A stretch of 64,000 nt of DNA from Ligula intestinalis (Eukaryota; Platyhelminthes; Cestoda; Diphyllobothriidea; Diphyllobothriidae), in contig JAYGXS010000008.1 in assembly GCA_036362985.1 (NCBI GenBank), positions 22,749,802 to 22,813,801 on the forward strand, in the 5' to 3' direction. Each line of letters begins with the position of its first letter. Within the stretch, counting starts at the first letter, position 1. The position numbers and the translations under genes were made by a program. Below the pieces are notes generated by a model. It did no database searches, was not told the origin of the DNA, and saw nothing but the letters and a program-made list of their open reading frames with translations. Positions 34,660 to 45,024 of this stretch are shown here, one piece after another.

Positions 34660-36110
34660 TTATATGGAAACAAGGTAACAGTGAAAACACGTTAGTCTTT
34701 CACTACAAGTGAATCTTCGGAATAAGGTGGTCGTGTTCGATAAGCAAAGGCTGGTTACGCAACGAGTTGGGTTTGGTGGAGCCGGTCTAGGAGCAGAAGG
34801 GAGAGTACACGCAGTTAAGCGGCCGTTGGTTATGCCGGGTGTGGAGCTTACAGGAGGTTCTCTTGCGCACACAAGGCCAGCTTCCTTAACCCTATCGAGC
34901 TCGCTGACCAAGAGGCTCGGGGTATTTTAATGGGACTTCATAAATCACTGGAAATTCTTTGTTGCAGTCTGCACGATGTTCGCAAGCAAAAATGAGGGCG
35001 CGAATGGCGAGGTTTATGCACCTGTTTTCACATTTTCTCAGCCATACCGAGAGGTGTTCCTTCATTGTTTTGTGTAAGTGCGACTGGTGCGACCAACATA
35101 CCCTGCACCACAGGAGCAAGTAGAGGCACATTAAGGTGGTCGACTTGGTACTTTACCCTTACCTTCCCCTAGCAAAACCGGCGTTTTTGAGAAGAAATGC
35201 CAAACTCTTATTACTCGGGAGGTTAATGACACAGCTCGGTCAAGGCGTCTTCTAAGGTGTTCACTTGTCGCATCCCCATGCAAGGGGACTTTGGAGTATA
35301 ACGTGTTCTTTTCAACGGGAGGTTTAGCAAGTTCCCCGTGCCTCGCAAACATATCTCTCGTGATGAATCTTTCAGGCCCTAATAACAAAGTGGACTAAAT
35401 CCGGTATAAATGCGACATATGTATCCAGAGTTTTCCATTAGGATTCCATGATGGAATCCGCTTTGATTTACTACTAGGGGGAGAATGTGGATCAAATAGA
35501 CTTTGAGCGGTTGAACTTGCCCATGATTACGGTTTCCCGTCCTTCGTTTGCTGGGACAATCATAACTTCATCGTCGTTCTTGAATTCACCAATGGTCTTT
35601 ACCGTCGTTAGAAGCAAGAAAAACTATTGAAAAATTGTAATTGTCACAGTAGACTGGTTGGCGTGACAAGACAGAGGAACCGTTGATTTGTGAAAGAGTA
35701 AGTCATGTTAGGTTTGTGAGCGAAGGATAAGGGAGAAATATGACAGCCTCCTGCGCTAGAAAGGCCTAGTAGTAAATCCACGGGAATTCCAGCATGGAAC
35801 CTACTGGGAACAGCCAGATATATATGCCGGATTTATACCGAATTTTGTCGACTTGGTCTGTATGTGCTATTAAAAAGTAGTCACTCTCGCAAGGCAGGTA
35901 CCGGTATTTTTTAGGTCCTCCTCAAAACTGCCTGTCGAGCAAATTTTTCTAGCTGTGCGCTACACAGCGGGAAAGATAAGACTTATAATGGATGGGTACG
36001 AAACTGCTAAACCGCTATTGCCCGGACCAGATTTTCTTTCGGTAAACGCTTTTTCTAACATTACTGCCTTCTTGAAAATACACCACTGTTTATCTCACAA
36101 TAAATGGCAG
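34660..36110 (-). pseudogene. Penelope-like element (family A4), split by an insertion
   Basis: Frames 35131-34892 (VCWSHQSHLHKTMKEHLSVW, EFPVIYEVPLKYPEPLGQRA) and 35388-35131 (VPLHGDATSEHLRRRLDRAV, KTPVLLGEGKG) are the GIY-YIG and linker of family A, degraded: CSCGA is now LLWCR. The upstream RT part reappears at 36,075-35,890 (KKIWSGQ, SSFVP), beyond an inverted-repeat element of about 480 bp. The tail has a hammerhead-like motif at 34.6 kb. Confidence 0.8.
35388..35870. mobile_element. Inverted-repeat nonautonomous element inside PLE-A4
   Basis: Arms of about 95 bp (35,388-35,485 and 35,765-35,870) are imperfect reverse complements, sharing TCGGTATAAAT, TTCCATG-TGGAAT and GTAGTAAAT on one strand. 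They separate two halves of one PLE, so the element inserted into it. The interior has no coding frame. Termini begin TTAATA-like; I could not fix a target duplication. Confidence 0.68.
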
Positions 36111-38155
36111 TACGACCTCTGAGCATATATGGATGTCGACAATCGATGAAAAAAATGAATAATGTCCCGTTGATAGTAATCTCCTGTCCCTGACTTCAAT
36201 TTCAGTTTCGGGTTTAACCTCGAGAGTATTGTTGCCTAAAAAGGGTTTAGATTTGTGAAAAATGGTGGACGGGAGAATATTAGTATGTGCTTAAGTCTGC
36301 TATCGTAAGTCTTTCAGTTGCTACAGCGTCCTAGTTGCAATGTGGCCATAGCTTAACGTGAAGCAGCACTGGGCAGAGTCTGCTCATTAATACAGGTCAC
36401 ATTTCTTACCACGTGAAAATGCCTTTTTCAGGCTGCCTCCAGCAAACCTATGATTTTTCTATGCCCAATAATTTTGCGATTCGCAACATCAATACCAGAT
36501 TGGAAGAAATGTTAAGGTGCTTCGTAACAATAAAGTTTTTTGCTCTGCTCAATTGCAGTTATCAAAAAGAACCTATATGTCATCGCAAGCCAGTATTCGG
36601 TCACCAAATTGATAATTAAACTTTGAAAAACTCAGTCCGAAATCCCCCTCTAAAGGTTGACTTTATATTAATGCTGGAACCATATTGAAGTAGCCCGCAC
36701 CGGCTTGCCAGAGAGCGTTTCAGAAACAGAAGTTTGCTTTGAGAAGATGATCAATAAATTCAGTGCAGTGAAGATGTAAAATATCCTCCCTTACTCTTAC
36801 ATACCCCGAGATCAGTTTCTGGGGACAACTTGCGTGGTCTACAGTTTGGGTTTGTTTTTTCGTTAAAGTTTTAAACGTCGGCGGTGTTGGCATTTAAGCA
36901 GGATTTTGCTGTGCTGCTGCAACGGCCTACCTATTATCTAATGGGAAAAGTGAAATTTCGGTCAAAACTGAAACTTCAAATTTGATGGAATTTAAATGAG
37001 ATAGTAAGGGGGGGAGGAGTGCCCAAAAAATCAACAGAAGAAAACCTTATCAGAGTAAGATAGCCAACTGGTCCGTTTTTTCTAAATTTTCTGATGCACT
37101 TCTTTCATCTGAGTGTTTTCTTTTCGAACTCGCGGTTTGTTTTGGGACTCAATTTACATCCACCATTAAAAAACATAAATGGGTGTTTCAGGTTGAATAG
37201 ACGCTAAAAAAGAGGACTTCTCTTCACACTTCCCACCATCTTCTTATATTGACTACTGCCTATTTTTCACAGGCGTAAAAAGGATATTTTTTGTATACCG
37301 TGCATACGCTCTCTCATAAAATGCCGATCAAAGCTCTGAAATGTGTTCTTGACTATTAAAAAATGCAATTCAGATTTAAATATTAATCTCAGTTTACATA
37401 ATTCTGTGAATTTTCACTTGTGATGGTATGCTGGTTTTCCAAGCGAGCACTTTTCTGGCATTTCACAAAAACGACACACTTTAAAAACATGGCTGCTTTT
37501 GTAGTGTAATTTTCTTCTCACAAACTATCAATAACCTGGTAAATTCAAGCATATTTTATAGGAAATATGCACGAATATAGTCGTCCCTATACGCAGTTTC
37601 TAGCATATAACGTTGTCTTCAAATTTTATGCTCGAAGATGGGTTAGGGTTGGGTTTAAAAATATTTTATGCTTATTCGTTTTTTTAAGGCAACGAAGGGT
37701 TCATCCATTAAACAACGTTAGTTAAAACTTTCTAATAGCACTAATAAACAAAGCCACAGGGTCCGCATTCATTGCAGTCCTTTATAAACACCACGCCACT
37801 TCGTCCTAAGAGCGTATAGGAATTTGCGATTTTTTAAATTCTAAATAAAGGGGTAATTAATAGGTCAGTTGAAGAATGCTTCAAGAGTTAAAAGCTTTTT
37901 TTACTAAAACATTATTTTCCTTTAAAGTATCATGTTTGAAGAAGACGCATTTGACAATCAAATGAGTACAAGAAATAAGATTTTAGAGCGCGTTTTTGTA
38001 TAATATTAGACAGGCTCTCACCAATCAGTAACCTAACTCACTTGTCTCCCAAAGCCCTTGGGCTTGCTCTTGGGCCCCGCCAGCAAATGCATTATCGACA
38101 AAGACAAGAAAGACAAGAGCCAAACCATTTCTGGCGTATAAGCCGCCATGTGCCA
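36111..38155. other. Intergenic, AT-rich, R1-like traces
   Basis: No gene recognised. At 37,930-38,010 words such as GAAGACGCATTTGACAATCAA resemble the AT-rich family R1. Poly-T and poly-A runs are common. Confidence 0.4.
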
Positions 38156-38179
38156 GGTAAACGCTAATCTTAGTAATGG

Positions 38180-38245
38180 CTCACCCGAGATTCAAACCAG
38201 CATCCACGCTTATTCGAAGTCTTACGCTCTATCCACTGCGCCGAT
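38180..38245 (-). repeat. tRNA-derived SINE head (type 2), minus copy
   Basis: Minus strand: A box GGCGCAGTGGATAGAGCG (38,225-38,242) and B box GGTTTGAATCTCGGG (38,183-38,197), about 30 bases apart, as in a tRNA-derived pol III promoter. Confidence 0.7.
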
Positions 38246-38267
38246 CAAAGCTGGAAGGGCAAATATA

Positions 38268-38335
38268 TAGTGGCGCAGTGCCTACAGCACCGGACTTCAA
38301 TCTAAAAAGGTCACTTGTTCGAACTTATCCTTGTA
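38268..38335 (+). repeat. tRNA-derived SINE head (type 2), plus copy
   Basis: TGGCGCAGTGCCTACAGCAC (A box, from 38,271) and TTGTTCGAACTTATCC (B box, about 38,315-38,330). It is head-to-head with the minus copy only 25 bp away, as with the type 1 pair at 3.4 kb. Confidence 0.68.
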
Positions 38336-38375
38336 ATGGATGTGATCATGTCTGATATAGCTGGCCTCAATGATG

Positions 38376-39420
38376 TCACGTACGGTACCTCGTCACGCGT
38401 GACGATTGGCGGCCACGGATATAGAAACCTCCACTCATTCGCTTATCCAGCGACGCAGACCGAAAATCAAAGGTCCAAGAACCGCTTTTAATGTCTCGAG
38501 GAACGGTTTCGAGCCGAATCTTCAGTTGCCCACCTCGTCGACCCCTCCAGATAGGCTGTGATATTACATCAAGGGCAACATAACAATGCTCGTAAAGCGG
38601 ACGACGAAGAACGTGCCTAAACCACATCAGTCGTCTTTCGTGGGCGACCTGAGATATGCGCTTGATACTGTTGCAGCGAATGCGGACTTTCTCATTTGAG
38701 ACAAAATCTGTAGACTTCACTCGAAGGATAGTCCACAGGCAACGATGTTAAAACACTTCCAGCCTTTGCTCATCTTCCACATGCAAAGACCAGCATTCAT
38801 ACTCCTAGAGTAGGACTGACCAGATGGATGCACGGTACACACAGATCTTCGTAGCAGACTCGATTCGAGATATTTAAAGCTGTCTACCTCTTCAAGTTGG
38901 CCATCATTAATATCCAGGAAGGTCTTATCTTGAGCACATATGTAGCTCCATTATATCTAAGTCTTCCCGGTATTTATGAAGGTGTTAACCGACGCATCAA
39001 TCTTATTCATTCGTACCACTCCAGGCTATAGGTCGCCAATCCATGAAGCAAGTTAAGTGATGGCAACAGCGTAATCAAGATCAGTCTGCAAGTGTCCGGG
39101 TGTGAGCTTGACACCGTCCTCTTCATGTAGGGCCTTCCCCAGAGTCCAGCCAAAGACGCAGTTGAATAGAATGGGCATTATGACCCAGGCCCTTCGAACG
39201 TCAAACCGAAAACGAACAATTTTGAGAGGTTGTTACGCACCAGAACCCGTGCGGTAATAGAGCGGTAGGCGACAAGTTTTAGGGCTACCCCGTCTAGCGT
39301 CATTATCCGCCACAGAGATTTGCGATGGTCGAAATCGAACGCAGCTGCAAAGTCAACAAAGCGGATGGCCGTCAGTTACTGGTAGCTATGGTGGAATTCA
39401 AGGACAATGAACTGGAAAAT
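38376..39420 (-). pseudogene. RTE-type non-LTR retrotransposon, RT and C-terminus
   Basis: RT palm at the upstream end (about 39,370-39,230): IRFVDFAAAFDFDHRKSLW, then LDGVALKLVAYRSIT, the RTE pattern FxDxxxAFD. The YADD block survives only as LDYAVAI near 39,075. Later LEEVDSFKYL (about 38,890) and, in the open frame 38720-38376, STDFVSNEKVRIRC, ISQVAHERRLMWFRHVLRRP and WRGRRGGQLKIRLETV form the C-terminal block common in RTE elements. Several stops; 5'-truncated, with no endonuclease seen. The type 2 SINE pair lies just downstream of its 3' end, as expected if the SINE borrowed LINE machinery, though the shared tail was not tested. Confidence 0.85.
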
Positions 39421-39860
39421 AAATGGAATAACTACAACACATAAATATTAGCTTTCTTAAATGCGGGCATCCTGTCGTGAGTGAAATATCGTCATATCTT
39501 TCCTGCTCCATAATTAACCTGAAAAATATACTTCAACAATCCTTTCGAATCTGAAAAAAGGCATTTCCGTATTTTGATGAGTATTTAATCAGATAGCAAA
39601 TATATACTGCCTATTTCACGAACAAGGTAAGATAGTACGCATTCTGGTGATAAGAAACGGGACAGGACTATAGTCCGTGGCATGCCGATAGTGACAGTGC
39701 TGATGGTTAAATAAAAGACAGCATAATTTGCGGGCTGTAGCGCACGTTAAAAGGTTAGCCATGAGAAAAGACACGGTTGGTAATGCAGCTCGTAATTTAG
39801 AATGCCATTTAGCAAGTCTCCTTTTCCGAGAAGCGGACTGTCATAACAGGATAATTTTTT
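39421..39860. other. Intergenic, no recognised feature
   Basis: Nothing coding or repetitive recognised between the LINE and the PLE end module. Confidence 0.4.
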
Positions 39861-40029
39861 TTAAAAAACTGACGTAACCGCACTTTTCTTAAATTCACAG
39901 AGGAAAAAAATGCGGGATGCTTGTATTTCGTGGACGTCTGTGATGGGATTGCCAATAGTAATGAATATTTGTGTTCCAGGAAGCAGTTTAGAAGACAAAG
40001 ATGCGATAACTGGAACAAGAGTTGTATTT

Positions 40030-40075
40030 GCCTGACGTTTCGGATTCTGGCGGAAATCCTTTGTCATAGGTTATC
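40030..40075 (-). ncRNA. Hammerhead-like motif (type B), 3' end of PLE-D
   Basis: Minus strand: CCTATGA (two changes from CTGATGA), stem II GGATT/AATCC (five perfect pairs), intact GAAA (40,041-40,038), CGTC with cleavage-position C at 40,034, then AGGCAAATA. Its stem II sequence differs from the 30.9-kb copy but still pairs. Confidence 0.58.
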
Positions 40076-40127
40076 ATAAACAGGTCTGAGGCATGCGCAG
40101 ATAAGGAGTGATACATGCCCAGATTGC

Positions 40128-40142
40128 ACGGTATTTATAGTT
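40128..40142 (-). promoter_or_regulatory. TATA-like box in PLE-D end module
   Basis: CTATAAATACC on the minus strand, about 65 nt before the hammerhead-like motif. The same box-to-ribozyme spacing recurs at 8.8, 12.8 and 31.2 kb. In PLEs the repeated end can supply the promoter of the next unit. Confidence 0.45.
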
Positions 40143-41703
40143 CACAGCGGTCACGCGCATGCGTACTATAATTGTTAGTTCTTGTAGTCACCGTTTGAGG
40201 TATAAATTGGTGCGGTGATTGCTCATTTTTTGCCATAGTGTTCTTGTCCGCATCGGAGGCGGGTTTGGTAATTGCGCGACAATTATGCCCAATGTCGTCG
40301 GAGTTGTTGTTGCTCCCAGTCCTTCCCACGTGTCTGATTCTTTTGCTCAGGACATTTCTCAGTTCACCGTATGGGAACGCCAAATCATTGCGCTTGTTGA
40401 TGGAGAGGGGGCCTAAAAACAATGACTTGAGCAGCTCGCGGCTCACGCGGTTGTCCCCTCTTGCGAGGATTTCAGCCTCGTCAAACTTGAAAATATGTCC
40501 GGGTCCCGTCGAGCGAGCTGCAACCTGGGAGTTGGCGTCTTTCGTTCTCACCGCCGCTGTATGCTCGGCCATTTGCGTCCGGAGTAATCTCCCCCTTTCT
40601 CCGACGAAGTTGCTTTGTCCACAACTGCACCAGATCCTGTAAACGACTCCAGCTGTTTCCTGCCGTGGCAGTGGGTCCTTCGGTCTCATGAACCAGCGCC
40701 TGATGGTTGCTTCTGGCCTGTGTGCAACTCCGACTCCAAGTGGGGTTAGTAGACGGCTGACTGCTTCCGATACATTCTTCATGTACAATAGAGCTCGCCA
40801 AACGTTTGGGCCAGCTGCACTTGGCTTTTTCTCTCGTTTGCGTATGCAATGGTTAACAAAATTGTGCGCGTAACTATTTGCTCTCTGTACCCGTCGAAAT
40901 TGTTGCAATTCAGCAATTTTGTCTTCCGCTTCGCTGCAATGCGTCTCGACGCGCCGGAATAGCGCTGTTACACAGCTGCGTTTGTGACTGATTACGTGGT
41001 TGCTGTTGTAGTTCAGGACTTGCATAGTGTTGGTTGCTTTCCTGAACACTTTATTCTTCAGGCCACCATCGTCTTTTTGGCAAACAAGGACATCCAGGAA
41101 GGCCAGTTGGTTGTTTTTTTCTTCTACCTCCATCGTAAATCGAATGTCCGGTAAGATGGCAGTTAGACGTTCCTTGAATGTCAGCACCTGATCCCGCTCA
41201 ATAACGACCAAGGTGTCGTCCGCATACCAAGCCCAGAGTTTCGGTCTGTGGTGTCGGAAAACCAGCGACTCCAGCCGTTGCAGGACGGCCTCTGCTATGA
41301 GTCTGGAAATGGGTGAATCCATAGGCGTCCCCTTCACCTGCTCGTAGATAGTTCCATTGAAGCTAAAGTAAGTGTTCAGGCAAAACTTCAGGAGCTGGAG
41401 AATTTGAGCTTGCCCAAGGCGATTCTCCGTTTTATCGTTTTTCTCTCGTAGGAGTAGTTGGATAGTCTCGAAGGCCAGGTCCTGTGGAATAGAAGTAAAA
41501 AGGGATGTGACATACAAGGAAACCATGATACTATTTGGCTGGAAGCTTACCCCTTTAAGTTTCTCCAAGAATTGTGTTGACGACCTGACTGTTACGTCTG
41601 AACCAGCGGTCAAAAATGTGTGCCCTCGGAACAGCCACTTTGCCAGTCTGTAGGTTGAAGTTCCTTTGAGAGATACAATTTGCTGGAGAGGAGTGATGGA
41701 ATT
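40135..41703 (-). CDS. Penelope-like element polyprotein (family D), RT + GIY-YIG, 5'-truncated
   Basis: Longest open frame in the window: no stop from 41,703 (just after a TAA at 41,706-41,704) to 40,135, 522 codons, with no obvious ATG at its start. Order: TPLQQIVSLKGTSTYRLAKW, RT palm with MVSLYVTSLFTSIP, VKGTPMDSPISRLIAEAV, catalytic WYADDTLVVIERDQ (YADD codons 41,226-41,215), NNQLAFLDVLVCQ, FRKATNT, HKRSCVTALFRRVETHC, then GVGVAHRPEATIRR and GIY-YIG (GVVYRIWCSCGQ, NFVGERGRLLRTQMAEH, about 40,650-40,560). In GIY-YIG the usual G-E-T-G is G-E-R-G. RT residues look intact; the N-terminal ~150-200 residues of a full PLE are missing. Minus-strand hammerhead-like motifs on both sides are 1,757 nt apart, so a transcript cut at both would carry the whole frame. 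Probably inactive, but young. Confidence 0.9.
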   Translation of the reverse strand, partial: NSITPLQQIVSLKGTSTYRLAKWLFRGHTFLTAGSDVTVRSSTQFLEKLKGVSFQPNSIMVSLYVTSLFTSIPQDLAFETIQLLLREKNDKTENRLGQAQILQLLKFCLNTYFSFNGTIYEQVKGTPMDSPISRLIAEAVLQRLESLVFRHHRPKLWAWYADDTLVVIERDQVLTFKERLTAILPDIRFTMEVEEKNNQLAFLDVLVCQKDDGGLKNKVFRKATNTMQVLNYNSNHVISHKRSCVTALFRRVETHCSEAEDKIAELQQFRRVQRANSYAHNFVNHCIRKREKKPSAAGPNVWRALLYMKNVSEAVSRLLTPLGVGVAHRPEATIRRWFMRPKDPLPRQETAGVVYRIWCSCGQSNFVGERGRLLRTQMAEHTAAVRTKDANSQVAARSTGPGHIFKFDEAEILARGDNRVSRELLKSLFLGPLSINKRNDLAFPYGELRNVLSKRIRHVGRTGSNNNSDDIGHNCRAITKPASDADKNTMAKNEQSPHQFIPQTVTTRTNNYSTHARDRCEL

Positions 41704-41769
41704 TTACGTTTTTCCGGATAGAGCGAAATACAGAAAGAAGTTGAGAAGGAGACGAAGACTCGATCCCTA

Positions 41770-41902
41770 GGACAATATAATTATTCGCCTGACGTTACGA
41801 TATCTGTCGCGGATTCGTCATTCGATACCTTTCTGCTACTCATGTCTCTGATGACGAATCCACGACAGATATCGAAACGTCAGACGAATAAACATATTGT
41901 CC
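41770..41902. repeat. Near-perfect 51-bp inverted repeat made of two hammerhead-like motifs
   Basis: Arms 41,770-41,820 and 41,852-41,902 match as reverse complements at about 46 of 51 positions, separated by 31 bp. The left arm is the upstream (minus-strand) ribozyme-like end of PLE-D; its core is eroded (GTAA for GAAA). The right arm is a plus-strand copy with intact cores. RNA from either strand would fold into one long hairpin, which would compete with hammerhead folding. Confidence 0.85.
41844..41885 (+). ncRNA. Hammerhead-like ribozyme (type B), best-preserved copy
   Basis: Stem I GTCT/AGAC (41,844-41,847 with 41,882-41,885, four Watson-Crick pairs), core CTGATGA (41,848-41,854), stem II GAATC/GAT-A-TC with a bulged A, GAAA (41,874-41,877), CGTC with cleavage-position C 41,881. 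All core bases are canonical. Followed by AATAAACATATTGTCCCAGC and a pyrimidine-rich run, as at 30.95 kb. Confidence 0.72.
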
Positions 41903-42089
41903 CAGCGATCGAGTCTACTTTTTCTTCTCAGTTGCTACCTGGGACACGGATGTCCACTTGTTTTGGCAAATTAGGTGGTTTTGTTGGAGACTGTGCAAGT
42001 AGCTGTCTTATTTACATTCACGAAATGCCATGAGCTTTCGTTACTTGCTTGCCCGTCGTTACTAATATATAGCTCTGAAATTGATCCGA

Positions 42090-42240
42090 CAAAGACAAGG
42101 GAGACCGGAATGGCCATTTCTAGCTTGTTAGCCGTCATGAGCCAGCCACACCCAATCTCAAGGGTTAGAACCACCGAGATTCGACTTCGGGCTCTTTAAT
42201 AATTGAGTTTACCACTATACCACGGCAACACGGGCTCGTT
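42090..42240 (-). repeat. tRNA-derived SINE (type 3), minus copy
   Basis: Minus strand: A box GTGGTATAGTGGTAAACTC (42,205-42,223), B box AGTCGAATCTCGG (42,172-42,184), then a tail with GGCTAACAAGCTAGAAATGG and CCATTCCGGTCTCCC that recurs at 55.0, 55.3 and 62.0 kb. Confidence 0.78.
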
Positions 42241-42399
42241 GCTTTGTCGGCTGCGATCGTCAAAAAAATGAAAGATAAATGTGCTTTGCCGATCTGGTAG
42301 AGGAATAATTAAGTTCCACAAGCTGAAGACATTGTAGCTTGTCAAGGATTGCAAGAAGTTTAGCTCGTTTTGCCTCTTGCCTGTCTACTTGAGTGAAAA

Positions 42400-43060
42400 C
42401 CGTTAATCGTGGTTGCTAGTGTAATGTCACGCTCCACGTACCTCGTATAGCATGCAGTTTGATAATGGACGTCTTCAGCAGCAAAGCTACGTAAATGTTT
42501 CATTGAAAAGCTAAAATGTGCTCATGCGCGTTCAACGATTACAATCCCTGGCTCTGGATTTTGCTCTATGTGAAAACAAGGGTGCCTTAAGGTTTTTGAA
42601 AAAAGGTTTATGATTATGAGCTTTTTACGATTGTGAGGTGCTCATTCATTAAACGTCACATCCTTTAATTTAATAATGCTGCTAGTTACGTAAACAGCAT
42701 GTTCTACAGCTTCTAGAATATTTTATTAAAACAGTGTGACATCTTCCATAAAGCTCAGGCAAAAATGCACTTTTCCTAACACAGTATTTACATAGCACGC
42801 TGTTCGCAAACCTTAAATTAAAGTCGCTTTAAATAAACCGAGATCAATACGTTAATTAAGTAAAAAATGGAAAGATAGCACAATTTTCTACCAAACGAAA
42901 CAATAAATAATTTGTTTTTGTTTCTCTTAAAATTTATTTGATTTTATGAAGGCAGTAAAAATCAATGATAAAACTGCCCACTACATATGAGACCACTTTT
43001 TATAGTACAAACATCTGGCTAGCAGTCAGAACTAAGTTAGTTTAAAAGGCGGCCTCCTTT
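42400..43060 (+). repeat. AT-rich repeat family R1, copy at 42.4 kb
   Basis: Shares in order with 44,190-44,860: TTTAATAATGCTGCT, ACAGTGTGACAT-TTCC, and AAAATCAATGATAAAA-TGC. It also shares GTTAATCGTGGTTG and TGCTCA-GCG-GTTCAACGATT with the 45-48 kb units. Noncoding. Confidence 0.72.
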
Positions 43061-44189
43061 TGTGACTGAAATGACTTCAGAATTGGCTTTCGCATATATT
43101 GGCATGTTAGACGAATTCTGGGCTGTACTGTGTGTTACACTGCAGCTCTTGTCTTAGGGAAGTGGAGCTCTTCTCGATTCACAGATAAACCGTGTTGACC
43201 TTGCGGTTTGTTTGGTGAGCATTGCTGACAGATACATTGGAAACTGGGAAAGTTATTTATGACCCAACAGACGCATTCATATCCAACCCCAGTTGGCGTA
43301 CCACTTAAAGCTCGGATTCGAGAGCTTTTGATAAAAAATCGAAGCCTTTTAACCAATCAGCGCTGCTTTCTCATCAGCCACAGGTCTTATTCTGAACAAA
43401 AAATATGTGTAGGCCAACAAAAAGATGCCTGAGCAGATACGCACGCGAATTAACCAAAAAAACAAGCCCGTGAACCCACTCGGGCCAACTGCCAAATGGA
43501 ATAGAATTTTGCCAACATAGATCTAAAAAAAAATTGAAATGAGCCTCGCAGCCTTGGTTTGTTTTTGTCTTTTGCTTCAACTGCTCATGACAGCATAAAT
43601 ACTTGTATAGTCACCAAGGCGTGCTCGGAGCATTTTAGATGCGATGGCATACAGTTATGTTAAATTAGCACGTCAGTAGCGTAAAAGCATGGAAGCAGTC
43701 AAGACACTTGACCGCTTGTATCTGATCATTCAACAATGATGACGAGCAAATCTAACGTCGATAGAGTGCTATATAGTTCAACACAATGCGAGCTTCTCAA
43801 TAAGAATAAAGACAGTGCTGTTAAACCAGCCGCCCTGGCGTTTTGCTTTTTATCTTGGAAGTAAAAAGGAGAGCCCTCTTACCAAATTGTATAAAAGCGT
43901 GTAAATAATTGCTTAAGATGTGCTGAAAACTTGGGATATTACTATTGACATTATTTGGCTATTTTGACCCACCCAAATAAAAAATGACCCATATTCCACT
44001 GACTAAACATATGGGATTTAAATAAAACGCGTAGATTGATACAAAACGAACGCTCATTACGGCCCAAAATACGTGACACATGCCAACATATGAAAAAGAT
44101 TGATATTCTCCCGCTAATCGGCATTGGGTAAGGTTGTAATACTGATTAACATATCGTCTATTCTGAATGCATTTCGGTCACAATACGAT
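43061..44189. other. Intergenic, no recognised gene
   Basis: AT-rich. A 73-codon minus frame at 43356-43135 has no motif. Nothing assigned. Confidence 0.4.
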
Positions 44190-44860
44190 GCCGGCTTTTT
44201 AAAGAGCTGCGATTTCACCGCTTACAGGAATAATGTACAGATAAAAGTGGCTTTTTATGTAGCTTGCATTTTTAACAATGATTTTGACTAACATTATAAA
44301 TTAAACTATGTTCTATGGGAAGCATGCCCAAACAAATATTTCCTGTAGTCATTTGGTAGAAAATTACGCAACCTTTAAATTTTATGGTCAAAGAAATTGT
44401 ATTTGTGGAGTTTAAAAAGTGTCTTCTTATGATTTTTATTAAGATTTTGACGTGTTCATGCATTACACATCACATCCGTCAGTTTAATAATGCTGCTCAT
44501 AACGAAAACGTCTTTTGCAATATTTTATGGGAACAGTGTGACATATTCCTCAAACCGTCGGCAAGAATTACTATTTTTTAAACATTTTTACAAAGTGCGC
44601 AATGTTTTAGCCTTGAATTCAAGTGTAGCAGTCAGTAAGTTTCACAATTATCCAGCTTTTTAGAAGGAAGACGTAATTTCGAATCAAAGGAGTACAATAA
44701 TTAATTTTTTCGTGTAGGTTTTTCATAAGATGTATTTAAATTTATGATAGCAGTCAAAATCAATGATAAAAATGCTTACTACTTAACTGGCCACTTTTTA
44801 TAGCATTAACATTTTGTTACCGGTCTGACAGAAACTTTTTCAAAAGCCGGAATCATATTT
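44190..44860 (+). repeat. AT-rich repeat family R1, copy at 44.2 kb
   Basis: Pairs with the 42.4-kb copy, about 1.8 kb away in the same orientation. TTTGGTAGAAAATTACGC here also occurs in the 54-kb copy. Confidence 0.7.
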
Positions 44861-45024
44861 TGACTGAAAGAGTTTCAGAATAGACTGCATGATAATTGGT
44901 ACTTCAACGTTACTGATTGCCAATTAGTGAGAGATTATCAATATTTCGCATATTTTGGCATGTAACACACATTCTAGATCATTTGTAAGGCCACTGAAGA
45001 CAAATAGAATAGTCATTATGCACA

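Noticed and set aside
40238..40642. 134-codon plus-strand frame
   Set aside because: Antisense of the family D PLE coding frame.
41842..42033. Frames at 12303-12518 (minus), 39861-40067 (minus) and 41842-42033 (plus) sharing an R-Q-x-x-K-R-Q peptide
   Set aside because: The shared peptide is the translation of the hammerhead-like module, so conservation is at the RNA level, not protein.
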